A stretch of DNA of 64,000 bases, taken from assembly GCA_021795965.1 (NCBI GenBank), contig JAJYOU010000005.1, forward strand, positions 1 through 64,000, in the 5' to 3' direction. The position numbers and the translations under genes were made by a program. Source of the DNA: Chloroflexota bacterium. Lineage in GTDB: Bacteria; Chloroflexota; Anaerolineae; Anaerolineales; Villigracilaceae. Every line of letters starts with the position of its first letter. Positions within the stretch are counted from its first letter, which is position 1. Below the pieces are notes generated by a model. The model did no database searches. It was not told the origin of the DNA and saw nothing but the letters and a program-made list of their open reading frames with translations. This document shows, one piece after another, positions 25,233-34,842 of this stretch.

Positions 25233-27944
25233 ATGGAACTCGGATTAGTACGTACGATTGATATTGACCGTGAAATGCAGGAAGCTTATCTGGATTATGC
25301 CATGTCGGTAATCGTATCGCGCGCCTTGCCAGATGCCCGCGATGGGCTGAAACCTGTGCAGCGGCGAATTTTATATGCAATGTATGACATGGGGTTGCGC
25401 GCCGAGAGCGCTTACAAAAAATCTGCCCGTATCGTTGGCGAAGTCCTGGGGAAGTACCACCCGCATGGTGATTCTGCCGTTTACGAAGCCATGGCGCGCA
25501 TGGCTCAGGATTTTTCGTTGCGCTGTTTGCTGGTGGATGGACAGGGAAATTTTGGCTCGGTTGATGGTGATCCGCCGGCTGCCATGCGCTACACTGAAGC
25601 CCGCCTGACTGCACAAGCGCTGGATATCCTGGCGGATATCAATAAAAATACGGTCGATTTTACGGCAAATTTTGACGACACACTGACCGAACCCTCGGTG
25701 CTGCCCTCTGCGCTCCCCAACCTGCTGGTCAACGGCGCCACCGGTATCGCGGTCGGGATGGCAACCTCCATTCCACCTCACAACCTGGGGGAAGTGGTCA
25801 ATGCTTCAGTTTTCCTGCTCCAAAACTGGGAGAACATCGATGACATCGACGTCGGTCAGTTGATGAGCTACATCAAGGGACCAGATTTCCCGACTGGCGG
25901 CGTCATCATCCAGGAAGCGGGAGAAGACAACATCGAAGCAGCGTATGGAACCGGGCGCGGCAAGGTCACCATCCAGGCGCGTGCCCATTACGAAGAAATG
26001 GAGCGCGGAAAAAGCCGCATCATCGTCACCGAACTGCCTTACCAGGTCAATAAATCGAGCCTGATCGAGCGAATTGCTGAACTGGCGCGGGACGGCAACC
26101 TGGAAGGATTGTCTGACCTGCGGGATGAATCAGATCGAAATGGTATGCGCATAGTTATTGAGCTCAGCAAGAATATTGATCCTGAAAAAATTCTAACCGA
26201 GCTTTACCGGCGCACCCCGATGCAGTCAACCTTCAGTATCATCCTGCTGGCGTTGGTTGAAGGTGAACCGCGCATGTTGACCCTCAAGCAGGCGCTCAAA
26301 GTTTTCCTCGAGCACAGGTTATCGGTCATCCAACGCCGGGCTGAATTTGATTTGGAGAAAGCGCGCAATCGAGCTCACATCCTGGAAGGCTACCTGGTTG
26401 CACTTAAGAACCTGGACAAAGTCATTGAATTAATCAAGAAATCCCCGGATGTCGAGACAGCCCGCGAAAACCTGATGAAGAGTTTTCATCTCTCTGATCT
26501 ACAGGCGAACGCCATCCTGGAAATGCAGCTTCGACGCCTGGCAGCTCTGGAAAGAAAAAAAATCGAGATCGAATACAAGGAAACAACCGCGTTAATCAAA
26601 TCGCTGGAAACCCTGCTTAATTCTCCCAAATTGATGCGCGAATTGGTTGTAACTGAGTTGGAACGCGTCAAAGAATTGTACGCCGATAAACGCAGAACCC
26701 ATATTGTGAACCTCAAGGAAGGCAAGCAAAAGAAATCAGTTCTCACAACCACCCAGTTGTTGCCCGAACAAATCGTCTGGGTCTGCATGAGTGCTGATGG
26801 GCTGCTTTCTCGAACTCATGATGAAAAACCTCCGCGCCTGAGCGGGAACGATGCGCCAAAACTCCTGGTGCGCGCCAATTCCACCGACACTCTTTACCTG
26901 TCCTCTGCCCACGGATTGAGTGCTGCAACCGCCATTCATACCCTGCCCGAGACAGATAAAATCAGTGAAGGTGCTCCGTTCTTCAAGATTGTACCCCTCA
27001 GGGAAACTGACAAACCTGTCACCGCCTTTGCCCTGCCGAAGAGATCCAGCCTGCCGGAGGGCACCTGCCTGCTGACCGTGACACGCGGGGGAATGATCAA
27101 AAAATCGCTGGTCTCAGATGTGCCGGGACCATCGGCTCAAACTTTTTTCCTTTGCAAGGTAAATGAAGGGGATGCATTGGGCTGGACAATATTAACCGAC
27201 GGTAACAAAGAGCTTCTACTGGCGACGGCTGAAGGCATGGCCATTCGGTTCAAGGAAGATGATGTTCGCCCGATGGGCCTGGTTGCTGCCGGGGTGAATG
27301 GGATTAAATTGGGTGTGGGGGATGAGGTGGTCGGTGCCGAAATCCTTCCCGCTGAAGGAGATGTTTTCGCAGTGACTTCGGACGGAAAAGCAAAACGCGT
27401 TTCCCAAAACGATTTTCCGCCACAGGGGAGGTATGGTCGTGGAGTAATCTTATGGGATCTTCCTGCAGGCACCCGCCTGGCTGGCATGACCCTGGGAAAA
27501 GGCAACCAGAATATCACCCTGCACCTGCTTAAATCTGCCGCCAAAACCGTCAGGCTGGATGAAGCTGGCTTGAAAAAGCGTTCGAGCACTCGCGGGGATG
27601 TGGTGGTGGAAGTGAAATCCGGAGATTCCATCCTCGAATTAACGACCGGTTGGACGGCGGAACATTATATTTCGATCAAAGGAAAAAAAGAAGATCCCGG
27701 GAAGAAAAAGGAAGTTAAAACCGAACAGCTGGAATTGATTAAATCCGACCCTCAAGAAAAGGGTGTTTCTCCAAAAGAAGGCAAGCCTTTGCCCGCCAAA
27801 GCAAAAACCAAACCTGCACCCGCTCCGAAGAAAACCAGCGCCAAATCAAAACCTTCTACCACTCCTGCAGTGAAGAAGAAAACACCCGCAAAGAAAACGT
27901 CCGTAAAAAAGACTGGTGATTCAGGCACTCCTGCAAAAAAATAG
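25233..27944 (+). CDS. gyrA: DNA gyrase subunit A with a lysine-rich C-terminal tail
   Basis: 903-residue type IIA topoisomerase subunit that cleaves and rejoins DNA. The catalytic Tyr120 lies in [10 protein letters not shown]; the quinolone-determining region reads [15 protein letters not shown] with Ser81. The winged-helix and tower are followed by the six-bladed C-terminal propeller, in which QGRYGRGV is a degenerate GyrA box. The last about 70 residues are an extension rich in Lys, Pro, Ala and Thr, resembling histone-H1-like tails. gyrB is not in the window. Separate promoter and terminator flank it. ParC is the alternative; the GyrA-box-like motif favours GyrA. Confidence 0.92.
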   Translation: MELGLVRTIDIDREMQEAYLDYAMSVIVSRALPDARDGLKPVQRRILYAMYDMGLRAESAYKKSARIVGEVLGKYHPHGDSAVYEAMARMAQDFSLRCLLVDGQGNFGSVDGDPPAAMRYTEARLTAQALDILADINKNTVDFTANFDDTLTEPSVLPSALPNLLVNGATGIAVGMATSIPPHNLGEVVNASVFLLQNWENIDDIDVGQLMSYIKGPDFPTGGVIIQEAGEDNIEAAYGTGRGKVTIQARAHYEEMERGKSRIIVTELPYQVNKSSLIERIAELARDGNLEGLSDLRDESDRNGMRIVIELSKNIDPEKILTELYRRTPMQSTFSIILLALVEGEPRMLTLKQALKVFLEHRLSVIQRRAEFDLEKARNRAHILEGYLVALKNLDKVIELIKKSPDVETARENLMKSFHLSDLQANAILEMQLRRLAALERKKIEIEYKETTALIKSLETLLNSPKLMRELVVTELERVKELYADKRRTHIVNLKEGKQKKSVLTTTQLLPEQIVWVCMSADGLLSRTHDEKPPRLSGNDAPKLLVRANSTDTLYLSSAHGLSAATAIHTLPETDKISEGAPFFKIVPLRETDKPVTAFALPKRSSLPEGTCLLTVTRGGMIKKSLVSDVPGPSAQTFFLCKVNEGDALGWTILTDGNKELLLATAEGMAIRFKEDDVRPMGLVAAGVNGIKLGVGDEVVGAEILPAEGDVFAVTSDGKAKRVSQNDFPPQGRYGRGVILWDLPAGTRLAGMTLGKGNQNITLHLLKSAAKTVRLDEAGLKKRSSTRGDVVVEVKSGDSILELTTGWTAEHYISIKGKKEDPGKKKEVKTEQLELIKSDPQEKGVSPKEGKPLPAKAKTKPAPAPKKTSAKSKPSTTPAVKKKTPAKKTSVKKTGDSGTPAKK

Positions 27945-27973
27945 CTGGTAACCGGAAAAATCATTAAACAAAG

Positions 27974-28003
27974 GGACTGCCTGAAGTTGCCGGCAGTCCT
28001 TTT
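27974..28003 (+). terminator. gyrA terminator
   Basis: Stem GGACTGCC / GGCAGTCC with a ten-base loop followed by a T-run, 30 bases after the stop. Confidence 0.85.
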
Positions 28004-28082
28004 ATCAAATATTTTGGATGATATTTTTTTGCTATTAAAAGCAGCCTGACGCCAGTGAGCCGGCATCCCGGGTTTTGAGTGC

Positions 28083-28658
28083 TCAGGGCTGAGCAGGAAT
28101 GTTCCCTGTCAATCCTAATTCAGGGGCAATTCTCCTCATGGCGTGGATAACGTTCCCTACATGCTCCCAAAGATCAATCCCGAAATCGGTTGCGGCTTTC
28201 TCCATGCCAACCCGGTCTGTTCCCGCAGCAAATTGGCGGTCCTTCCATTTTTTCTTGACCGAGGAAGGCTCCAGATCATATAAGGAGCGGGATGGACGTA
28301 CCAGGGCAACTGCAGTGATCAGACCAGTGATTTCATCGCAGGCATTGAGGGCTTTTTCCATCAGGCTGTCGCGAGTCACCCCGGTGTTATCGCCATGACT
28401 GAGGATGGCGCGAATGATGACCGAATCCACACCTTTGGCGGTCAGGAGGGGAGCACCGTCAACCGGGTGCTGTTCGGCGGTGGGATGAATCTCCCAGTCA
28501 AAGTCATGCAGAAGACCCGTCACACCCCATAAATCGGCATCCTGGTTGAATTTCTCGGCATAATATCGCATGGCTGCCTCAACGGAGTACATGTGCCGGA
28601 TTAAACCTTCATTTTTGACATATTCACGAACAAAAGACAGAGCTTCCTCACGAGTCAT
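28083..28658 (-). CDS. HD-domain phosphohydrolase-like protein
   Basis: 191 residues. The HD motif (Leu-Leu-His-Asp, residues 49-52) has matching upstream His22 and downstream SHG and CDE segments, giving the H...HD...D metal site of HD-superfamily hydrolases. The pattern GLLHDFDWE...HP...GAPLL is typical of a small bacterial HDIG group with unknown nucleotide substrate. It overlaps the DUF218 gene by four bases (ATGA), so the two are translationally coupled. Confidence 0.83.
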   Translation of the reverse strand: MTREEALSFVREYVKNEGLIRHMYSVEAAMRYYAEKFNQDADLWGVTGLLHDFDWEIHPTAEQHPVDGAPLLTAKGVDSVIIRAILSHGDNTGVTRDSLMEKALNACDEITGLITAVALVRPSRSLYDLEPSSVKKKWKDRQFAAGTDRVGMEKAATDFGIDLWEHVGNVIHAMRRIAPELGLTGNIPAQP

Positions 28659-29320
28659 TGAATATCCTCCGGAAAAATGGGTTCGGGTTGACCGAGAACG
28701 GGTAATGGCTGGGTGATGACATCCGCAAAGGCGGTTAAAGTGGCAGGAAATTCGCGCAGGTTCCAGAGCAGGAGGGAAGATTTACTGTAGACTCGATTCT
28801 GCGCCTCCACGCCAACACCTTTCACTCCCAGGGCGTTGCACAAAAATAAAGCCCGCGCCAGGTGAAATTTTTGAGTGACCAGGATGGCATCCTTCACCTG
28901 GAAGATTTCCCGCGCCCGGTAACAAGAATCATAAGTTCTCCTGCCAGCATAATCCATGACAATATCTGCTTCGGGAACTCCCAGGCTGAGTGCATACTGG
29001 TGCATGGCTTCCGGTTCGTTGTAATCCACGATCTGGTTACTGCCTGTCATCAGAAGTTTTTTGACCTTGCCTGAGAAGTAGAGGCGAGCCCCAGTTTCCA
29101 CCCGGTCCTGTAGAATGGGGGTCGGTCCACCATCACGGCGCAAGCCAGCGCCAAAAATAATGGCTACCTGGTGCATAGGCACGTCTGTTTCGCCATAGGT
29201 TAATTTCTGTGCCATTAATCCCGTGATTAATCTCGCCAGAAGAGTGATCCCCCCAATTCCAAATAATATGAACCAGAACATCTTGGTCTTGTTACCCTTT
29301 TTAATTGATTTTTTAAACAT
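28655..29320 (-). CDS. DUF218/YdcF-SanA-like membrane protein
   Basis: 221 residues. A basic N-terminus and one transmembrane helix (about 14-34) precede a DUF218 domain (about 50-200) with the family features IIFGAGLRRDGGPTPILQDRVE, MTGSN, Y-N-E-P-E-A, RTYDSCYRAREIF and VTQKFHLARALFL. Family members SanA and YdcF act in envelope integrity by unknown chemistry. It follows the phn-type operon on the same strand with a 96-base gap, and couples to the HD gene. Confidence 0.82.
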   Translation of the reverse strand: MFKKSIKKGNKTKMFWFILFGIGGITLLARLITGLMAQKLTYGETDVPMHQVAIIFGAGLRRDGGPTPILQDRVETGARLYFSGKVKKLLMTGSNQIVDYNEPEAMHQYALSLGVPEADIVMDYAGRRTYDSCYRAREIFQVKDAILVTQKFHLARALFLCNALGVKGVGVEAQNRVYSKSSLLLWNLREFPATLTAFADVITQPLPVLGQPEPIFPEDIQ

Positions 29321-29416
29321 TCAGGAGATTTTACCAGTAAAAGCACGAATTGTTTTTTGCAAACAATGCCTGGGGAATTAAATATTTTTCAAGAATTGGC
29401 TGGTGGAAAAGAAAAA

Positions 29417-31483
29417 TCAGATAAGCATGTGCCTTAATTTTGCACTGGCAAAATCCATGATCGCCACCACCACCACAATGACAGCCACAACCGTACCAGC
29501 TTTATGGTACTGGAGCATTCCGAAGTAAGTGGTTAATGTCAGTCCAATCCCGCCACCGCCTGCGAAACCGATGATGGTTGCCATGCGGACGTTGATGTCC
29601 CATTGGTAGATCAGGTAAGAAATAAAAGGCGGGGTTATTTGGGGCAGAATCGCAAAAACGATCATTTGCACACGGCTTGCACCAGTGGCATTGATTGCTT
29701 CAATTGGACCGGGATCGATGTTTTCGATGGATTCAGAGAATAATTTGCCGATCAAAGCGAAAGAGGTCACAGCCAGGGCTAACATGCCGGCGAAAGGTCC
29801 AATACCCACCCAAAAAATAAAAATCACCACGTATAAAAGCGCTTCAATCGATCTGAGGATATTCAATATGGCACGCGCGGCGTAATAGATCCAGATCGAA
29901 TATTTCCGGGTCCCGGTCAAATTTTTGGCTGCCAGAAAGCTGAAAGGCAAGGCAATAATCGCCCCGATGGTGGTTGCCAGCATCGCCTGGAAGACGGTGA
30001 CTATCATTTGCTGGAGAACGACCATGCGAACGTTGGCAGTCAGATCAATGTGGATAAAATCCATCAGGAGGCGTGAGAAATTCTTCCCAGGCGACAACAT
30101 GCTGCGAATGCTGATTTCAGTCACGTTCCAGCAGTAAACGGCGATGATCAATCCTAGTAAGACGTAAAAGGCGACTTTCAGGGTTCTAATAATCGGTTTT
30201 TGAACCTTGTCCACTGACTCTTTGGGTTGGTCCGCCACAATATTTTCGCGCCAGCGGGCGCTAATATAATCCACCAGGATGATCACAATTGCAATTGCCC
30301 AAAGCGCGGTCGCATATTGTTCGTAAGCACCCTGCCGCGTCGTTTCCACCACAAAAAAACCAATACCACCACCCGCAACAAAACCAATCACGGTTGCCGA
30401 GCGCATGTTGATATCCCAGCGCAGCAATGAGTAAGAAAGAAACGCCGGGATGATCTGGGGAATAACGGCATGGCTGATCGTCTGGATCTGGTTTGCCCCC
30501 GTGGCTGATATTGCTTCCACAGGTCCATTATCGATATGCTCAATTTCCTCTGAAAACAATTTTGCGAGGGCTGCAATGGAATGAATGGTCAGGGCGATAA
30601 CGCCCGCAAAATTTCCCAAACCCACCCAGACAATCACGATCAACCCCCAGACGATCGTGTCAATTGCCCGGACAATATTCAATAGTGTGCGAACGATATA
30701 ATACACAATCGCCCCCCCGGGCACACGCGACATGATATTTTGCGCTGCCAGGAAGCTGATTGGAATGGCAAAGAGGGTTGAGAGCAGGGTTGCCATCAAG
30801 CCCATTGCGATCGTCTCGACCAGGGTTCCAGCCACGAACGTGTCGACCCGGCTGCCTTCAGCTGCCAGGCCAAGGCTCACCCGCCACCCAGGGGCAGGCT
30901 GCGGCTTAATTCTCCCGAAAATATCAAAGACATTATCACTGATGCGAACGACTCCAGCCGGCTGATGACCTGAAATCTTATCTTCAAGGTATGTGTAAAG
31001 GCAGCCCCAGTCACAGATCGAGTCTTCCCCATTGATGCTGATCGTGAAAATATCTGGATTGAGAAGTTTTACCGACACCATGCGCGCATCGTTAAACCGC
31101 TCCACCAATCGGTAAAGTTTGACTTCAGTAACATTCCATGCAATGACATAAATGATAATAAAGGCGAAAATAATTCCTGCCAGGATGCCTGGGGTCTTTT
31201 TCATCCCTATCGCGTTGGCATCCAGGACATTCCAGAGCCAGTAAAGCCCGAAGGGAATCCATAACCAGCTCACCTGGATGGTGCCAAGGGAAATCAATCC
31301 CAATTTCAGGGTGGCTGTCGACCAATAAATTAATGAAGCCAGAATAATGCCGAACGTCAGGATAAAAATTCCACGCTGGTATTTTTTTTGAAGAGCCTGC
31401 CCCAGCCCCGGTATGATCAATGAGGAGACGGTGGCTAATATTGGGCTTTCGAGGTTTTGGGGAGGAATGAGTGAATTTGCCAT
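29417..31483 (-). CDS. phnE: phosphonate-type ABC permease, two PhnE domains fused
   Basis: 688 residues, about twice the normal PhnE. An N-terminal region with several helices (1-150) and a short soluble part (about 150-215) precede two binding-protein-dependent permease domains (about 220-400 and 490-680). Each has an EAA-like loop: IEHIDNGPVEAISATGANQIQTISHAVIPQI and IENIDPGPIEAINATGASRVQMIVFAILPQI. The two loops are clearly paralogous, so the gene arose by duplication and fusion and one chain can form the whole pore. The last transporter gene after phnD and phnC. Substrate class: phosphonate, phosphite or phosphate ester. Confidence 0.92.
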   Translation of the reverse strand: MANSLIPPQNLESPILATVSSLIIPGLGQALQKKYQRGIFILTFGIILASLIYWSTATLKLGLISLGTIQVSWLWIPFGLYWLWNVLDANAIGMKKTPGILAGIIFAFIIIYVIAWNVTEVKLYRLVERFNDARMVSVKLLNPDIFTISINGEDSICDWGCLYTYLEDKISGHQPAGVVRISDNVFDIFGRIKPQPAPGWRVSLGLAAEGSRVDTFVAGTLVETIAMGLMATLLSTLFAIPISFLAAQNIMSRVPGGAIVYYIVRTLLNIVRAIDTIVWGLIVIVWVGLGNFAGVIALTIHSIAALAKLFSEEIEHIDNGPVEAISATGANQIQTISHAVIPQIIPAFLSYSLLRWDINMRSATVIGFVAGGGIGFFVVETTRQGAYEQYATALWAIAIVIILVDYISARWRENIVADQPKESVDKVQKPIIRTLKVAFYVLLGLIIAVYCWNVTEISIRSMLSPGKNFSRLLMDFIHIDLTANVRMVVLQQMIVTVFQAMLATTIGAIIALPFSFLAAKNLTGTRKYSIWIYYAARAILNILRSIEALLYVVIFIFWVGIGPFAGMLALAVTSFALIGKLFSESIENIDPGPIEAINATGASRVQMIVFAILPQITPPFISYLIYQWDINVRMATIIGFAGGGGIGLTLTTYFGMLQYHKAGTVVAVIVVVVAIMDFASAKLRHMLI

Positions 31484-31543
31484 GAGGTATTTTTTTTTAT
31501 TTAATAGCTATTTTTTGCAGGAGCACTTTTTCGATTGGTTTCA

Positions 31544-32302
31544 TTAGATCACCGAGACTCGCTCAGCTTCCTGTCCGTAAATGGCTTTAAACTGGGCGTC
31601 ATCAATTTGCTTGGGCAGCCCCTGGAAAACCATCTCGCCGTCTTTAAGTGCGATGGCGCTGGTTGCATAACGGTGAACCAGGTCCAGGAAATGCAGGCTG
31701 CACAAAACGGTGATACCGCGTTCCTTGTTCAATTGCTCGAGATACTTAAGAATTGAATGTGCCAGGACAGGATCGAGTGAGGCAACCGGTTCATCCGCCA
31801 GGATCAGGCGTGGTTCCTGCATGAGTGCGCGGGCAATACCCACCCGCTGCTGCTGACCTCCCGAAAGAGAATCAGCCCGCACATGAGCTTTATCTGTTAA
31901 TCCCACCTGGTCGAGGCTATCCATCGCGCGCTGGTGATCTGCTGCGGAAAACAAATGCAGTGAACTTGTTAAAGTATCCACATAGCCCAGGCGTCCAGAA
32001 AGGACATTGGTCAGAACCGAAGACCGCTTAACCAGGTTAAATTGTTGAAAAACCATCCCGATCTTCCGGCGAATCTTGCGGATCTCTGAACTGGATGCCG
32101 CGGTGATGTCTTCATCATCCCAGGTAATTTTCCCGGAGGTCGGCTCGATCAGGCGGTTAATGCAGCGCAGTAAAGTGGATTTGCCTGAACCGCTCAAGCC
32201 GATTACAGCCAGGAACTCTCCCTCTTTTACCTCAAAACTGACATTTTTGAGAGCCTGGGTGCCATTTGGATAAGTCTTTGAGAGATTTTCTACTTTAAGC
32301 AT
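31544..32302 (-). CDS. phnC: phosphonate-type ABC transporter ATP-binding protein
   Basis: 252-residue ATPase of the PhnC family. Walker A GLSGSGKST (about 35-43), Q-loop FQQFN, signature LSGGQQQR and Walker B LILADEPVASLDP are intact, and the family feature SLHFLDLVHRYATSAIALKDG follows. The Met at 32302 is chosen, since the longer frame begins inside the upstream terminator hairpin region. It lies between phnD and the fused phnE. A terminator hairpin separates it from phnD, so it is probably expressed below phnD level. Confidence 0.9.
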   Translation of the reverse strand: MLKVENLSKTYPNGTQALKNVSFEVKEGEFLAVIGLSGSGKSTLLRCINRLIEPTSGKITWDDEDITAASSSEIRKIRRKIGMVFQQFNLVKRSSVLTNVLSGRLGYVDTLTSSLHLFSAADHQRAMDSLDQVGLTDKAHVRADSLSGGQQQRVGIARALMQEPRLILADEPVASLDPVLAHSILKYLEQLNKERGITVLCSLHFLDLVHRYATSAIALKDGEMVFQGLPKQIDDAQFKAIYGQEAERVSVI

Positions 32303-32324
32303 GGTTACCTGTTGAAAAATCCGG

Positions 32325-32371
32325 GAAAAAAACAAAATAAAAGCCTGGCAGGTTCAAAACCTGCCAGGCTT
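32325..32371 (-). terminator. intercistronic terminator between phnD and phnC
   Basis: Perfect 14-bp stem (AAGCCTGGCAGGTT / AACCTGCCAGGCTT) with a three-base loop, followed on the minus strand by a long T-rich run. Its place inside the operon suggests partial termination that favours the binding protein. Confidence 0.82.
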
Positions 32372-32380
32372 CATGGTTAA

Positions 32381-33508
32381 TTATTGAATTAAGTCTGAAG
32401 CTTTGACGCCAGCTTTTGCCAAAACGTCTGCAAATTCTTGATAGAAAGTTGCATCGATTTTTTGGAAAGCATTCACATTGTAGAGGCTCTTCAACACGAA
32501 CTTGCCACCGGGATCATTTGCCATGGCAAGCAAACCGTTGGTGATGGCGTCCTGGACTTTTGGATCCAGGGTCTTGATGTATTGGACGCCGTCATTGGGG
32601 ATGCGAACGGTATCAGCAAAAGGTATAACCTTGGTCGAAATGTCAGGATAATCCTTGGCGAGGTTGGCAGAGGAATCGGTCAGCACATCGATGTAAGTCA
32701 CACCCGCATCACAATCGCCTTTGTAAACTGCGATCGCGACATTGTTATGAGAACCGGCATTTTGTGAGGTGATGTCCTTATCGGGATCAATTCCGTTGGC
32801 TTTGAGCACGATGCGTGGAATGATCGAACCGGAGGTGGAGCTGGGGTCAACAAAGCAGAATTTCTTGCCCTTGAGATCAGCGAAGGTCTTGATGCCAGAA
32901 TCGGCTCCTGCAATAAACTGACCCTTGTAGAAGGGCTCCATTTGACCAGCCAGGTCTTTATCCGGGTCAACACTGTTGGTGGCATACTTGCGTACATTTG
33001 CCAGGGCGGGAACGATCTGGTATTTTTCTTCGGCGAGAAGAACAGAGAAGGTATTGAGGAAACCAACCTGGGCTTTTTCAGCACCCATTGCTTCAATGGA
33101 AGCGGCATAAGTAGTGCCGACTTCGATTTTCATGGCGAGGCCGGTCATCTGGGAAAGACAATCGGCGATCGCGGTTCCAGCCTTGGTGATCTTGCCGGTA
33201 TCCCCGGAGGGGACGAAGGTGATCACGATCGGGTTGTCAGCAGAACCAAATTGCCCTGCCGCAACGGTTGGTGCTCCGTCCATCTTGGTGCAAACGGGAG
33301 CAGGTGGGGGGGTTGGGGATGGCGGAACTGCGGTGGCAGCCGGAGCTTCAGTAGCTGCAGGAGCTGCTGTAGCGGGGACCTCGGTTGCTGCGGGAACTTC
33401 GGTGGCGGCTGGTGCGGCTGGCGCAACCGTCGCGGCGGGTCCGCATGCAGCCAAAATCAATGATGCGAATACTAAAATAGAAAACAGTACTGCAAATTTT
33501 CTTTTCAT
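32381..33508 (-). CDS. phnD: PhnD-type phosphate/phosphonate-binding lipoprotein
   Basis: 375 residues. The lipobox LAAC (Cys22) is followed by an Ala/Pro/Thr/Glu repeat linker (about 25-70) built of ATEVPA-type units, then a PhnD/TauD-like binding domain. The motif Asp-Pro-Ser-Ser-Thr-Ser-Gly (about 237-243) is the typical anion-binding loop; GFLNTFSVLLAEE and CDAGVTYIDV are further family features. Highest-expressed member by gene order. No C-P lyase or phosphite dehydrogenase genes are nearby, so the ligand (phosphonate, phosphite, hypophosphite) is open. Confidence 0.9.
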   Translation of the reverse strand: MKRKFAVLFSILVFASLILAACGPAATVAPAAPAATEVPAATEVPATAAPAATEAPAATAVPPSPTPPPAPVCTKMDGAPTVAAGQFGSADNPIVITFVPSGDTGKITKAGTAIADCLSQMTGLAMKIEVGTTYAASIEAMGAEKAQVGFLNTFSVLLAEEKYQIVPALANVRKYATNSVDPDKDLAGQMEPFYKGQFIAGADSGIKTFADLKGKKFCFVDPSSTSGSIIPRIVLKANGIDPDKDITSQNAGSHNNVAIAVYKGDCDAGVTYIDVLTDSSANLAKDYPDISTKVIPFADTVRIPNDGVQYIKTLDPKVQDAITNGLLAMANDPGGKFVLKSLYNVNAFQKIDATFYQEFADVLAKAGVKASDLIQ

Positions 33509-33557
33509 CGTTCTTCTCCTCTTAGATTGAGTAGGGAAAAATTACCCTATATCTATA

Positions 33558-33586
33558 ATCATACCCGCGATAAACCGTTTGGGCAA
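33558..33586 (-). promoter_or_regulatory. phnD operon promoter
   Basis: Minus strand TTGCCC (33581-33586), 17-base spacer, TATGAT (33558-33563), about 50 bases upstream of phnD. Confidence 0.6.
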
Positions 33587-33720
33587 GCAATAACAAGACT
33601 TTTTTCCAAAGATTAATCTAACATCCGCAGGCATTGGTTTTATTGGGTTACAGTCCAATTTCCTTATTTTTCAGCTCCTGATTAAGGCAGGCAAAACTGT
33701 GAAAATGAATGAGAACAAAA

Positions 33721-34542
33721 TTACAGACGTTCTGTCCACTCCGGTTTGGCATATTTAATGGCGACAAGCTCTTCTGCCCGCAGTAATTCCTCACGGGTTA
33801 ATTCGCCTGGTTCCAGTTTTAGATTGAGAACGTTTTCAAATGCATGGATAAATGCATCCGCTGCTTCCTGCCAGGGGATCACCCTCCCTAAAATTGTTTC
33901 AGCAGTCACCGCCCGTGAAAGGAGTTTTGATTCAGCCGCCTGGCGAGTTTCTTCATCTGGATACACCAGGGCGCGGTTGATGCGTCCCAGGTCTCCGCTG
34001 AGAGGGAAAGTCCCGTGCTGCAGCACTCCCTCCTTCTTGCGAGCCTGCGCAGAACCGATCAGTTTTTTTCCTGCCACCACAATTTCATATGCCGAAGGGA
34101 CTTCAAAACAAACCGGACCTTTGGTTAAGGCGGGTTGAGGGCTATTTTCCGACATTTCAACCGGCAGCCCCAATTGCCGCACCGCGGTAATCAGCGCCTC
34201 AGCCAGGCGGTGATAGCTTTCCAGGACAGACCCCGCCACGCGCGGTTCTTCCGGGCGGGCGGCAATCGAATAAGTTAATTCGTCAATATGTAAAATTGCC
34301 CGCCCGCCGGTCAGGCGGCGCACAACCTCCCAACCATTTTCTGCCAGGCTCTGCTCGTCCACATCCCGATAGGTTTGAGCATATCCAAGCGAAAGACAAG
34401 CCGGTTGCCAGGAATATAACCGCAGGGTGGGCAGCGATTTTTTGTTTCCCACGGCTTGAAGGATGGCTTCGTCCACTGCCATATTCCAGGCTCCATGTGC
34501 CGGTGAATTTTGGATTACGCGCCAGGTATCTTTCGTGGTCAT
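33721..34542 (-). CDS. lipM: lipoate-protein ligase/octanoyltransferase, LipM type
   Basis: 273 residues, cofactor transferase fold. RRLTGGRAILH (about 75-85), PVCFEVPSAYEIVVAGKKLIGSAQ (about 143-166) and LQHGTFPLSGDL match LipM, which moves octanoyl from ACP to GcvH. Cys145 is the expected acyl-thioester nucleophile and Lys160 the activating lysine. LplA would lack this Cys, so LipM is preferred; the LipL amidotransferase is the other possibility. It follows acyP by nine bases and is the last gene of a four-gene operon. Confidence 0.85.
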   Translation of the reverse strand: MTTKDTWRVIQNSPAHGAWNMAVDEAILQAVGNKKSLPTLRLYSWQPACLSLGYAQTYRDVDEQSLAENGWEVVRRLTGGRAILHIDELTYSIAARPEEPRVAGSVLESYHRLAEALITAVRQLGLPVEMSENSPQPALTKGPVCFEVPSAYEIVVAGKKLIGSAQARKKEGVLQHGTFPLSGDLGRINRALVYPDEETRQAAESKLLSRAVTAETILGRVIPWQEAADAFIHAFENVLNLKLEPGELTREELLRAEELVAIKYAKPEWTERL

Positions 34543-34551
34543 CTCTTGCTC

Positions 34552-34842
34552 TCAATGGGAGGAACGGATTTCAAAACCAGAAAATTCACCTATATACGGC
34601 TCCTCCTCAACCCGGCACTGATCCACCCTGGCTGAGCGTGGACCCTGTTTCACTGCTTCCAACATTAGACCAGTTTGTTTCCGGCTGCCCTCAATGACGA
34701 TTTCGACCTCGTCATAGCCCAAATTACGCGTCCAGCCAGCCAGATCCAGGCGTGCAGCCATCGAGCCGGTGAAGGCACGAAAACCCACACCCTGCACTCG
34801 TCCCTTGATCCAGATATGAATTCGAACCTGATCAGCGCTCAT
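34552..34842 (-). CDS. acyP: acylphosphatase
   Basis: 96 residues. It hydrolyses carboxyl phosphates such as acetyl phosphate or 1,3-bisphosphoglycerate. The active-site signature GRVQGVGFRAF (about 14-24) contains the phosphate-binding Arg22, and GWTRNLGYDEVEIVIEG supplies Asn40. Length and motif order are standard. It overlaps the end of the upstream peptidase-like gene by 11 bases and precedes lipM. Confidence 0.93.
   Translation of the reverse strand: MSADQVRIHIWIKGRVQGVGFRAFTGSMAARLDLAGWTRNLGYDEVEIVIEGSRKQTGLMLEAVKQGPRSARVDQCRVEEEPYIGEFSGFEIRSSH

Noticed and set aside
33223-33440. Repeat array resembling a short tandem repeat locus in phnD
   Set aside because: In-frame low-complexity linker common to lipoproteins; no spacers, so not CRISPR.
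32942-33463. Gly/Ser-rich frame antisense to phnD
   Set aside because: Produced by the complementary reading of the Ala/Pro/Thr repeat linker.
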